From Flavobacterium chilense (lineage in GTDB: Bacteria; Bacteroidota; Bacteroidia; Flavobacteriales; Flavobacteriaceae), in NCBI RefSeq assembly GCF_001602525.1, contig NZ_LSYT01000006.1, positions 62,001 to 126,000 on the forward strand: DNA of 64,000 bases, read 5' to 3'. The notes beneath the pieces were generated by a model that did no database searches, had not been told where the DNA came from, and worked only from the letters and a program-made list of their open reading frames with translations. Position 1 is the first letter of the stretch, and each line of letters begins with the position of its first letter. The position numbers and the translations under genes are program-made. This document shows, one piece after another, positions 1 through 8,023 of this stretch.

Positions 1-326
1 TAAAAGATGTTGCTTTAGATTGGGATGAAACCTATATTCTCGAAGCAGAACCGGGAGATTATATTACCATTGCCAGAAAAACCAAAGGCAAAGAAGAATG
101 GTTTATAGGCGGAATCACAGACGAAAATCCGCGTATGGCGACAATTGATTTCAGTTTTCTGCCTGTTGGAAAAAACTATACAGCGACCATTTACGAAGAC
201 GGAAAAACAGCCGATTACAAAACCAATCCACAATCGTATAAGATTCGAAAAATAACCGTAACCAGCAAAACAAAACTAAAACAAAAACTGGCTTCGAGTG
301 GCGGTGTGGCTATTTCAATACAATAA
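1..326 (+). CDS. GH97 family glycosidase, C-terminal fragment (5' end outside window)
   Basis: Reading frame open from base 3 to the TAA at 324-326, about 107 residues, with the start upstream of the window. The visible part matches the C-terminal beta-sandwich of GH97 (SusB-like alpha-glucosidase/alpha-galactosidase) proteins: a stretch around residues 20-50 with DYITIARK, EEWFIGG and NPRMATIDFSFL is the usual GH97 C-domain pattern, followed by YTATIYEDG. The catalytic (beta/alpha)8 domain is not in the window, so retaining versus inverting type cannot be told. It lies upstream of manA and the mannan locus on the same strand, suggesting the sugar-degrading cluster continues to the left. The internal ATG at 135 is not a true start. 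Confidence 0.8.
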   Translation, partial: KDVALDWDETYILEAEPGDYITIARKTKGKEEWFIGGITDENPRMATIDFSFLPVGKNYTATIYEDGKTADYKTNPQSYKIRKITVTSKTKLKQKLASSGGVAISIQ

Positions 327-373
327 ATATTGCCTGAAATGGCACACGAACGACACAGATTAAATACATAAAT

Positions 374-400
374 GCAGATTTCTTACTTGTAATAATCTGC
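374..400. repeat. Small hairpin between GH97 and manA
   Basis: GCAGATT (374-380) pairs with AATCTGC (394-400) around a 13-base loop, inside a stretch resembling the cacgaacgacacagatta/aatctgcgtg repeats common in Flavobacterium intergenic DNA. There is no T-run, so a repeat remnant or mRNA 3' structure is more likely than a classical terminator. Confidence 0.4.
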
Positions 401-487
401 GTGAAACAAAATCATTTTTAATTCTTTAAACTATTAATAATAACCAGAGGATGGAGATTTCTTTCGTACCTCAAAATGACATAAATA

Positions 488-1456
488 ATGAGCACAAAAA
501 TTTACCCTTTACAATTTGAACCTATTTTAAAAGAAAGAATCTGGGGAGGCGAAAAACTGCAAACGGTTTTAAACAAACCAATCACCTCAAAAATTACAGG
601 CGAAAGCTGGGAATTATCAACTGTAGAAGGAGATGTAAGTGTAGTAGCAAATGGCGAATTAAAAGGCAAATCATTAACCGAATTAATTAACGAATTACCC
701 AACGAAATTTTAGGGACAGCAGTTTATAACCGTTTTGGAAAACAATTTCCTTTATTATTTAAATACTTAGATGCCCGCGAAGATCTTTCGATTCAGGTAC
801 ATCCAAATGATAAACTGGCAAAAGAAAGACACAATTCTTTTGGTAAAACCGAAATGTGGTACGTAATGCAGGCAGATGAGGATGCCAGAATTATAGTAGG
901 ATTTAAAGAAGATTCCGGCAAAGAAGAGTATGTAGAAAACTTGAACAATAAAACGCTGACTTCTATTCTGGACGATATACAAGTAAAAGCCGGAGATGTT
1001 TTCTTTTTAGAAACAGGAACAGTTCATGCAATAGGAGCAGGACTTGTAGTAGCAGAAATTCAGCAAACATCTGATATTACCTATCGTTTATACGATTTTG
1101 ACCGAAAAGATGCTCAGGGTAACACACGTGAACTGCATGTTGATTTAGCATTAGACGCTATCAATTACAATAAAGTCGATACTTACAAAAAATACGCGAA
1201 AGTTGAAAATGAATCCAATGTCATTGTCGATTGTCCTTATTTTACAACGAATTTTATTCCGTTAAACGGAGAAAAAAAAGCAACTAAAAATGGAGAATGT
1301 TTTACTGTTTTAATGTGTATTGACGGAGATTTTGCCATTGAAATTGAAAACGAGACCTATCAATACAAAAAAGGCGACACCATTTTGATTCCGGCAGCGA
1401 TAAAAACATTCGCTTTAAGCGGAACAGCTTCAATTTTAGAAGTATTTATCCTGTAA
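488..1456 (+). CDS. manA: Mannose-6-phosphate isomerase, class I (type ManA)
   Basis: 322 residues, the short class I cupin form typical of Bacteroidota and Firmicutes. Interconverts mannose-6-phosphate and fructose-6-phosphate in the cytoplasm, so it takes mannose from the adjacent mannan locus into glycolysis. Zn-binding motif QVHP at 103-106, Glu122 in KTEMWYV, and His180 in the ETGTVHAIGAG segment; the arginine of the TYRLYDFDR signature follows. The N-terminal FEPILKERIWGG segment is the usual family start, supporting ATG at 488. It precedes the LacI regulator and SusCD on the same strand with its own 160-bp upstream gap. Identification by motif is strong. A GlcN6P or other hexose-6-P role is unlikely. 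Confidence 0.93.
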   Translation: MSTKIYPLQFEPILKERIWGGEKLQTVLNKPITSKITGESWELSTVEGDVSVVANGELKGKSLTELINELPNEILGTAVYNRFGKQFPLLFKYLDAREDLSIQVHPNDKLAKERHNSFGKTEMWYVMQADEDARIIVGFKEDSGKEEYVENLNNKTLTSILDDIQVKAGDVFFLETGTVHAIGAGLVVAEIQQTSDITYRLYDFDRKDAQGNTRELHVDLALDAINYNKVDTYKKYAKVENESNVIVDCPYFTTNFIPLNGEKKATKNGECFTVLMCIDGDFAIEIENETYQYKKGDTILIPAAIKTFALSGTASILEVFIL

Positions 1457-1558
1457 AAATAAAAAGAGCCAAAAAAATCTAATTATAGCAAAACCTTTGT
1501 AAATACTGAGGATTGTTTGATTTATTAACTCAAAAAAAATGATTTGTTTAAAAATAAA

Positions 1559-1580
1559 GTTACAAAATCGTTTTAGTAAC
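1559..1580. promoter_or_regulatory. Predicted LacI-type operator upstream of the lacI-family gene
   Basis: Imperfect 22-bp palindrome with outer arms GTTAC...GTAAC and centre AAAATCGTTTT, i.e. a central CpG as in LacI/GalR operators. It sits 11 bp upstream of the TATATTTG -7 box, a good place for autorepression. A near-identical palindrome lies at 2712-2731, before susC. Confidence 0.6.
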
Positions 1581-1590
1581 TATTTTTATA

Positions 1591-1598
1591 TATATTTG
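1591..1598 (+). promoter_or_regulatory. Bacteroidota -7 box of the lacI-family gene
   Basis: TATATTTG fits the TAnnTTTG consensus and lies 43 bp before the ATG at 1642. No clear -33 TTG element was found at the usual spacing. Confidence 0.5.
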
Positions 1599-1641
1599 TG
1601 AAATAATTAACATCAGCTTAATACAAAAATTAACTCTCTAA

Positions 1642-2652
1642 ATGAAAAAGATAACCATCAAAGATATTGCTACAGAAGCTGAAGTATCGATATCAACAGT
1701 ATCTTTTGTCATTAACGGAAAAGGAGAGAAAATGGGAATCAGTGCTGCTGTGATTAAAAAAGTGCAGGATGTAGCAGAGAAGCTCAATTACAGACCAAGC
1801 ATGATCGCTACCAGTTTAAGAACCGGTAAAACAAGATCAATCGGGCTTATTGTAGAAGACATTTCCAATCAGTTCTTTTCTGATCTGGCAAGAGTTATCG
1901 AAGATGAAGCGAAGAATATAGATTACAGAGTTTTTTATTGCAGTACAGGAGATGATGATGAACGTTCTGAAGAGTTAATAAACAGTCTTTTACAGGCAAA
2001 CGTAGATGGTTTTATTATTACACCGACTCAAAACCTGGAAGAGAAAATTGACCTTCTTTTAAAACTGAAAAAACCGGTCGTATTGGTCGATCGTTATTTT
2101 CCGGGACAAAGAGTAAGTCATGTTGTTATGGACAATTATGAGGCAGCTAATTCGGCTACTAAATTTCTGATCAGTAAAGGTTTCAAAAACATAGCAGTGG
2201 TCAACAACACCTCTGAAATGGTTCAGATGAAATTGCGTGAAGACGGTTACAGAGACGCCTTAAAAGAAGCAGGAATATACGATCAGTCACTTGTGCTTCA
2301 TATGGAATATCATAGCAATGAAGAAGCAAGAATAGCTTCTATTGTAAATTTCGTAAAGAAAAATACGCAGATTGATGCTGTTTTATTTCTGACGAACTAT
2401 ATGGGACTTACAGGTCTTCAGGCATTTAAGGATATGGGAATTAAAATCCCGCAGGATATTGCAGTAATTAGTTTCGATGACCATGACAGTTTTAAATTGC
2501 ATACACCAACAATAACAGTTATTGCACAGCCAATAGAAGATATTGCTATAAAATCGATACAATTGCTGATGAGTCAGATGACAGATATGGAAGCTTTTGA
2601 TGTAGAAAAAAGCCTTAAAAAAGGCAGATTAATTGTTAGGGAATCTGTTTAG
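1642..2652 (+). CDS. LacI/GalR-family transcriptional regulator of the mannan locus
   Basis: 336 residues. N-terminal helix-turn-helix at about residues 3-25 (ITIKDIATEAEVSISTVSFVIN), hinge helix region near 50-60 (LNYRPSMIATSLRTGKT), then a periplasmic-binding-protein-like effector domain starting at IGLIVEDISNQFFSDL and continuing to the end. Such regulators repress or activate sugar genes in response to a mono- or disaccharide or phosphosugar. Placed between manA and susCD, so mannose or a manno-oligosaccharide (or its phosphate) is the likely effector, by inference. CpG-centred palindromes before this gene and before susC share the same half-sites and are probably its operators. LacI regulators are less usual than hybrid two-component systems or ECF sigma factors for SusCD loci. 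Confidence 0.9.
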   Translation: MKKITIKDIATEAEVSISTVSFVINGKGEKMGISAAVIKKVQDVAEKLNYRPSMIATSLRTGKTRSIGLIVEDISNQFFSDLARVIEDEAKNIDYRVFYCSTGDDDERSEELINSLLQANVDGFIITPTQNLEEKIDLLLKLKKPVVLVDRYFPGQRVSHVVMDNYEAANSATKFLISKGFKNIAVVNNTSEMVQMKLREDGYRDALKEAGIYDQSLVLHMEYHSNEEARIASIVNFVKKNTQIDAVLFLTNYMGLTGLQAFKDMGIKIPQDIAVISFDDHDSFKLHTPTITVIAQPIEDIAIKSIQLLMSQMTDMEAFDVEKSLKKGRLIVRESV

Positions 2653-2682
2653 TGCTAAACACTATGCCGATTCAAAAAAAAG

Positions 2683-2704
2683 AAAAAACGATTCGTTTTT
2701 TTTT
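2683..2704 (+). terminator. Weak hairpin plus T-run after the lacI-family gene
   Basis: AAAAAACG, a 3-base loop, then CGTTTTTT running into more T residues, about 30 bp after the stop codon. Stem is AT-rich, so a weak intrinsic terminator at best. Confidence 0.4.
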
Positions 2705-2711
2705 AACTGTT

Positions 2712-2731
2712 TTACTAAATCGTTTTAGTAA
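2712..2731. promoter_or_regulatory. Predicted LacI-type operator upstream of susC
   Basis: TTACTAAATCGTTTTAGTAA is an almost perfect 20-bp palindrome (8+8 arms, central CG). It shares the AAATCGTTTTAGTAA core with the site at 1559-1580, which argues for the same regulator binding both. It lies about 220 bp before the susC start, ahead of a long leader. Confidence 0.65.
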
Positions 2732-2747
2732 ATTTTAGATCGAGCAG

Positions 2748-2769
2748 ACTGATTTTCAGTTCTTTTTTT
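2748..2769 (+). terminator. Short hairpin with T-run in the susC leader
   Basis: ACTGA-TTT-TCAGT (2748-2760) followed directly by TCTTTTTTTG. The stem is only 5 bp, so it could be a weak terminator of lacI readthrough or an attenuator-like element in the leader. Confidence 0.3.
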
Positions 2770-2953
2770 GATCGGGTTACTATATCGATTTCTTAAAATT
2801 TAAGAATGCTTACATGACTATTAAACCATAGTATTCAAAAGGTGGAGACCATAGAATACCATATTGAAACTGAGTTAGAATTTTTTATTAATTATTAAAA
2901 CAAACAAGTTAAAAAAACAATCAAACAAAAATCAAAACTAATAACCAAAAAAA

Positions 2954-5900
2954 ATGCTTATGAAAAGATTATTAGCAGTGTTAGGAATGGTGTTGTTTAG
3001 CAGCTTAAGTGCTGTGGCGCAAAACCGATTAATAACAGGCATAGTGAGCGATGCAGAAAACAAGGGAATTGTAGCTGCATCCATTGAGGTTCAGGGAAAA
3101 CCATATAGCGCTATTACAGACGCCGAAGGACGATTTAAAATGAATGTTCCTGAAGGCAAAGTAACCCTGAATGTATCTTCTATAGGTTTTGCATCAAAAT
3201 CAGTAGTAGTTCAGGAAAACGAAAGCAGAGTTTCTGTTGTATTGGCAGAAAATACACAAGAATTAAAAGATGTTGTGGTAACTTCATTTGGAGTTAAAAA
3301 ACAAAAGAAAAGTTTAGGTTATGCCGTAGGAGAACTTAAAGGTGATGATATAACTAAAAACAAAGAAATTAACTTAGGAAATGCACTGCAGGGAAAAATT
3401 GCCGGAGTAAACGTTTCAGCACCGGTTACAGGACCATCAGGTTCAAGCCGTGTAGTTATTCGTGGAGCAACTTCAGCTTCCGGTTTAAATCAGCCATTAT
3501 ATGTAGTAGATGGAATCCCGATCGATAACAGTCAGCAAGGAAACGCAGGAATGTGGGGGGGAGCTGATAAAGGAGATGGTATGTCCTCTTTCAATCCGGA
3601 TGATATCGCATCTATCTCAGTACTAAAAGGTAGTGCCGCTTCTGCTCTTTACGGGTACAGAGGATCAAACGGGGTTATCTTAATCACAACCAAAAAAGGA
3701 AAAAGCGGAACTGGAATTGGAGTAGACTTTAGTACAAATTCTACTTTCAACACACCGGCAAGCCTTTTACACTGGCAGGATCAATACGGAGCGGGAGCGC
3801 CTGTAAACGGAGTTGCTACAAGATTTAACAACTTGCAGGAACTTAGAGATTCTTACTATTTTGCATGGGGAGATAAATACGACGGAACCCCTTCTCTTTC
3901 TATCGACGGAAAAACAAGACCATACCAGGCTTACGGAAAAGACAACGTTGAAAACTTCTACAGAACCGGATATTCTTTTAGCAATACACTAGCGATTTCT
4001 GGCGGAAATGAATCAACAAACTTCAGATTATCTTTTGGAAATACTAAAGATGAGTCTATTTTACCGGGAACAAATTTTGGAAGAAACAATATTGCTTTGA
4101 GTTTAAACTCGGCAGTAAACAAAAAAATAAGCATAGAGAGCAACGCTCAGTACATTACAGAGAAAAGCCATAACAGACCTTATTTGAACGATTCACCTAG
4201 AAACCCTTCTTTTCCAACGACTTTTTTAACTCCTGGAACAGATATCAGATGGATTAGTAATGCATACGATGAAAATGGTGGTGAAGCAGATTATTTTGGA
4301 GCAAATGTTTACCATACAAATCCATATTTTGCAACGCAGCAACCTTTAAACGATGACCTTAGAAAACGTTTCATCGGATCTGCAAAAGTAAACTATAACA
4401 TTACAGATAAAATTTATGCTAAAGGTGTTCTTGGTGTTGATGATATTAATTATGAATATACTGAAGTTGAACCAACCGGAATCAACTACAATCCTGGAGG
4501 ATCTTATGAAAACAGAGTGGAAAACCGTTCAGAGTATAATGCTTCTGCTTATTTAGGATACAAAGGAGATTTGGCAAAAAATCTTTCTTTAGATGCTTTC
4601 ATTGGAGGAAACCGTCAACACAACAGATACAGCGGAATCAAAATGAGAGGAAACAACTTTATTGTTCCATTCAAATATTTCTACGGAAATACACAACCGG
4701 ACAAATCAGAGAAATTATTTTCAGAAAGCGAAGTAAACTCTCTTTTCTATTCTGCTGACTTAGGATACAAAGATTTCTTATATTTAAGTTTAACAGGTCG
4801 TGAAGATTGGTTCTCAACGCTTGATCCTTCAAACAACAGTACATTTTATCCATCTGTGAGTTCAAGTTTTATTTATTCTGAAGTTATCAAATTACCGGAA
4901 TGGATTTCTTATGGTAAGTTCAGAGCAGGTTGGGGTAACGTAGGAGGTGCATTGCCGGATGCTTATGCTTTGGCATTGACTTATACTGCACCAGACGGAC
5001 AAACAGATTCTCAGGGACAGCCAATTTTAGGAGTAAACGGAGAAACAGTTCCAAACAAAACTTTAAAACCGTATAATGTAAGTACTATCGAGTTTGGTTT
5101 CGAAAATACATTCTTCAACAACAGAGTAAGTACAGATTTGACTTTCTATTACAAGAAAACAACAAACGATATTACAGATGCTGATATTTCTCAGGCTTCA
5201 GGTTACAGAACTACAAAAATTAACGTAGGACAAATCCTGAACAAAGGGGTGGAGTTTGCTGTAAATGTAAAAGCAGTTAAAACACCAAGTTTCTCATGGA
5301 ATGTTGGGTATAATTTTGCCTACAACAACAGTGAAGTATTAAACCTTTCTGATAAAATTACAACCAAAACATTAGAAGGAAACAGAGATTCAAGAGCTTC
5401 TGTAGTTTTAGAAAAAGGGCAGCCTTTTGGTGTAATCAAAGCTTATGATTATTTAAGAGATAAAGACGGAAACATTGTATTAGATACAAATGGTAAATTC
5501 ATGAGAGGAGATTTAATCATTGCAGGACAAGGTGTTGCACCAACTTCAATGGGACTTTCAAATGACTTCTCTTATAAAAACTTTACACTTTCTGTTTTTG
5601 TAGATGCTAAATTTGGTGGAGAAATCTACTCAGCTACAAACCAGTTAGGAACTCGTTACGGATTATCAGAGCAAACACTTCCGGGTCGTGAAGGCGGAAT
5701 TCAGGTATCAGGTAAAGATGTAAACGGAAACCCGGTAAACACAACAGTTTCTGCATACGATTACTGGAGAAGTTACAGTGATGTAACATCAAACTTTGTT
5801 TATGATGCTGATTTTGTGAAGTTAAGAGCGATTTCTTTTAGCTACAACTTCCCAAAAACATACCTTTCAAAAACACCATTCCAATCCATTAGTTTAGCAT

Positions 5901-6049
5901 TTTCTGCTCATAATTTATGGACAATTTACGACAAAGTGCCAAATATTGATCCGGAGTCAAACTATTCTAATAGTAATGCTCAAGGTCTTGAAAGAGCTTC
6001 TATGCCTTTGACAAGAAACTACGGATTAACGCTTAATGTTAAATTCTAA
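2954..6049 (+). CDS. SusC/RagA-family TonB-linked outer-membrane receptor (mannan locus)
   Basis: 1031 residues, normal SusC size. Sec signal peptide over about residues 1-22 (hydrophobic core then AVAQ), CarboxypepD-regulatory-like beta-sandwich at about 28-105, TonB plug at about 115-235 with LQGKIAGVNVSA, VVIRGATSASG and LYVVDGIPID signatures and the ASALYGYRGSNGVILITTKKG ending, then a 22-strand barrel finishing in the aromatic-rich NYGLTLNVKF. It imports oligosaccharides across the outer membrane, gated by the SusD lipoprotein encoded 11 bp downstream. Met at 2954 or the second Met at 2960 (start of MKRLLAV) could be used; the latter is equally plausible. Substrate inferred from the neighbouring mannosidases. 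Confidence 0.95.
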   Translation: MLMKRLLAVLGMVLFSSLSAVAQNRLITGIVSDAENKGIVAASIEVQGKPYSAITDAEGRFKMNVPEGKVTLNVSSIGFASKSVVVQENESRVSVVLAENTQELKDVVVTSFGVKKQKKSLGYAVGELKGDDITKNKEINLGNALQGKIAGVNVSAPVTGPSGSSRVVIRGATSASGLNQPLYVVDGIPIDNSQQGNAGMWGGADKGDGMSSFNPDDIASISVLKGSAASALYGYRGSNGVILITTKKGKSGTGIGVDFSTNSTFNTPASLLHWQDQYGAGAPVNGVATRFNNLQELRDSYYFAWGDKYDGTPSLSIDGKTRPYQAYGKDNVENFYRTGYSFSNTLAISGGNESTNFRLSFGNTKDESILPGTNFGRNNIALSLNSAVNKKISIESNAQYITEKSHNRPYLNDSPRNPSFPTTFLTPGTDIRWISNAYDENGGEADYFGANVYHTNPYFATQQPLNDDLRKRFIGSAKVNYNITDKIYAKGVLGVDDINYEYTEVEPTGINYNPGGSYENRVENRSEYNASAYLGYKGDLAKNLSLDAFIGGNRQHNRYSGIKMRGNNFIVPFKYFYGNTQPDKSEKLFSESEVNSLFYSADLGYKDFLYLSLTGREDWFSTLDPSNNSTFYPSVSSSFIYSEVIKLPEWISYGKFRAGWGNVGGALPDAYALALTYTAPDGQTDSQGQPILGVNGETVPNKTLKPYNVSTIEFGFENTFFNNRVSTDLTFYYKKTTNDITDADISQASGYRTTKINVGQILNKGVEFAVNVKAVKTPSFSWNVGYNFAYNNSEVLNLSDKITTKTLEGNRDSRASVVLEKGQPFGVIKAYDYLRDKDGNIVLDTNGKFMRGDLIIAGQGVAPTSMGLSNDFSYKNFTLSVFVDAKFGGEIYSATNQLGTRYGLSEQTLPGREGGIQVSGKDVNGNPVNTTVSAYDYWRSYSDVTSNFVYDADFVKLRAISFSYNFPKTYLSKTPFQSISLAFSAHNLWTIYDKVPNIDPESNYSNSNAQGLERASMPLTRNYGLTLNVKF

Positions 6050-6060
6050 TAGTAAAAAAG

Positions 6061-7578
6061 ATGAAAAATAAATATATAAAAATATTTTGTGTCGCAATTG
6101 TTGGTGCAATGACATTGGCTTCATGCGACAAAGGATTTGAGGAAATGAACACAAATCCAAATGCTTTGACAGATCCTGCTGTAAAATCAATGTTTACACT
6201 GGCTGAGATTTATGTTGACGGGCAGGATTTTTCTAACACCAGAGGAAATAACTTATACGCAGCACAAATTGTACAACAGTTTTCTTCATTAGGAGGACCA
6301 GGTTCAAAATATACTTATGCTTCTGAATATTCGGCAGCACTTTTTGGAGAAACTTACGGAAAAGGATTGAATCAGATTTTTCAGTTAATGTCTGTTTTAA
6401 AAGACACACCTGAAAATGCCAATACGATTCAGGCCCTAAGAATCATGAAAGTTTTTCTTTTTCAAAAACTAACAGATACCTATGGTGAAGTTCCTTATTT
6501 CGAAGCCGGAAAAGGATACAACGGAAATGTTTTTGCTCCAAAATATGATACTCAGGAAGCGATCTACAATGACCTTTTAAAAGAATTAGACGAAGCAGGT
6601 GATGCTTTAGATGCTAATAAAGCTTTTGTTGGAAATGCTGATTTATACTACCAGAGTAATGTAGCTAAATGGAAAAAACTGGCGAACTCATTAATGTTGA
6701 GAGTAGCCATGCGTTTATCTAAAGTAAACCCAGCAAAAGCAAAACAATATGTAGAGAAAGCTGCTGCAAAAGGTGTTTTTACATCAAACGATGACAGTCT
6801 TGTTTTAAAACATGATTCAGGACCGGCGGGAGTTAAAACCAACCCAATAACTTCATCATGGGTTAGAAATGACCTTAATGGAGGTGAATCAAATATTAAA
6901 TTCAGTAAAACGTATATCGATCAATTAAAAAACAATAACGATCCGCGTTTGAGAATTTATGCAAAACTGGAAGCTACAGGAGACAATTCTCCGGCAAGTC
7001 AGCAAGGTCTTGCAAATGATGCAAAAGAGTTTCCGGGCGGAGACAAAAAATTGTTTTCAGATCCTAATACTTCAACAGTATTACGTTTAGATGCACCAAC
7101 CTTAATTATGTCTTATGCCGAAGTACAATTTATATTGGCAGAAGCAGCAGTAAAAGGATGGAATGTGGGCGGAACGGCACAAAAGTATTACGAAGACGGA
7201 GTAAAAGCAGCAATGGATATCTTAACCATTTTTGGAGACAAAGTACCTGCGGTTACTACAGCTGAATACAATACTTACATGACAGCACATCCGTTTAAAG
7301 CTACAGGAACAGATGCACAAAAAATTGAGCAGATTATCACGCAAAAATGGATCGTATTATTGTTTAATGGGTTTGAAGCATTCTCAGAATACAGAAGAAC
7401 AGGATATCCTGTTTTAGTTCCTGTAAATGATCCAACCGGAGAAACAAAAGGAACAATTCCAAGAAGATTAATCTACGATCAGTCAGAGTTAATCACAAAC
7501 GCTGCAAATTTCAAAGAAGCAATATCGCGCCAGGGGTTGGATTTAATGACAACCAGAATCTGGTGGGACAAACAATAG
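6061..7578 (+). CDS. SusD/RagB-like glycan-binding lipoprotein (SusD_2 type)
   Basis: 505 residues. Lipoprotein signal with lipobox ending at Cys22 (MTLASC), so it is anchored to the outer membrane and expected on the cell surface. The segment EEMNTNPNALTDP after the lipobox and the RIWWDKQ end are typical of the SusD-like_2 subfamily, as is the LILAEAAVKGW helix near residue 355. It forms the lid on the SusC barrel encoded directly upstream (11 bp gap, one transcription unit) and captures the oligosaccharide. The likely ligand is an alpha-mannan or N-glycan fragment, inferred only from neighbours. Confidence 0.93.
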   Translation: MKNKYIKIFCVAIVGAMTLASCDKGFEEMNTNPNALTDPAVKSMFTLAEIYVDGQDFSNTRGNNLYAAQIVQQFSSLGGPGSKYTYASEYSAALFGETYGKGLNQIFQLMSVLKDTPENANTIQALRIMKVFLFQKLTDTYGEVPYFEAGKGYNGNVFAPKYDTQEAIYNDLLKELDEAGDALDANKAFVGNADLYYQSNVAKWKKLANSLMLRVAMRLSKVNPAKAKQYVEKAAAKGVFTSNDDSLVLKHDSGPAGVKTNPITSSWVRNDLNGGESNIKFSKTYIDQLKNNNDPRLRIYAKLEATGDNSPASQQGLANDAKEFPGGDKKLFSDPNTSTVLRLDAPTLIMSYAEVQFILAEAAVKGWNVGGTAQKYYEDGVKAAMDILTIFGDKVPAVTTAEYNTYMTAHPFKATGTDAQKIEQIITQKWIVLLFNGFEAFSEYRRTGYPVLVPVNDPTGETKGTIPRRLIYDQSELITNAANFKEAISRQGLDLMTTRIWWDKQ

Positions 7579-7606
7579 TTTAAATTTGGTTAGAGTTAGT
7601 TGAATT

Positions 7607-7650
7607 AAGCCGGGTAGGAATACCTGTACCTCCCGGCTTATTTTTTGTTT
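7607..7650 (+). terminator. Intrinsic terminator after susCD
   Basis: Stem AAGCCGGG (7607-7614) / CCCGGCTT (7632-7639) followed by ATTTTTTGTTTTT. It is GC-rich, strong, and 28 bp past the susD stop. It should separate susCD from the enzyme genes or tune their ratio. Confidence 0.85.
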
Positions 7651-8023
7651 TTGTTTTGATTTTCATTACATTAGAAAAGTTTTATCAGCAGTTTATTCCC
7701 CGGATTTTAAAACCTTTTTTTTCGCAAATGACACCATAGCTTTTGCTGAAAAAGAAGAGATAATCTTCAAAAGAATATAAAAAATGATTGATACAGATTT
7801 TTTTAAGATCCTGAAAATCTACGATCAGAAACCTACAATCTACAAAACATGACGTAAATTGGACTTGGCAGCCGTAAAAAAGGAAATGATTTCAGGGATA
7901 TTTTGTTAGTTACTTTTATTCTGATATAAAACCTAAAGAGAAGGAGAGTTGATTACCACCAGTTCTTCTTCTCAAACTGCCAAAAATTAAACTGCATACA
8001 TAATAATTTAGCATACAATAAAA
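7651..8023. other. Intergenic region before the enzyme genes, no gene found
   Basis: AT-rich, many stops in all frames. It contains a few direct-repeat-like runs (ATCTACGATCAGAAACCTACAATCTAC). No convincing TAnnTTTG box was found, although a promoter for the enzyme genes is expected here because a strong terminator precedes it. Confidence 0.4.
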
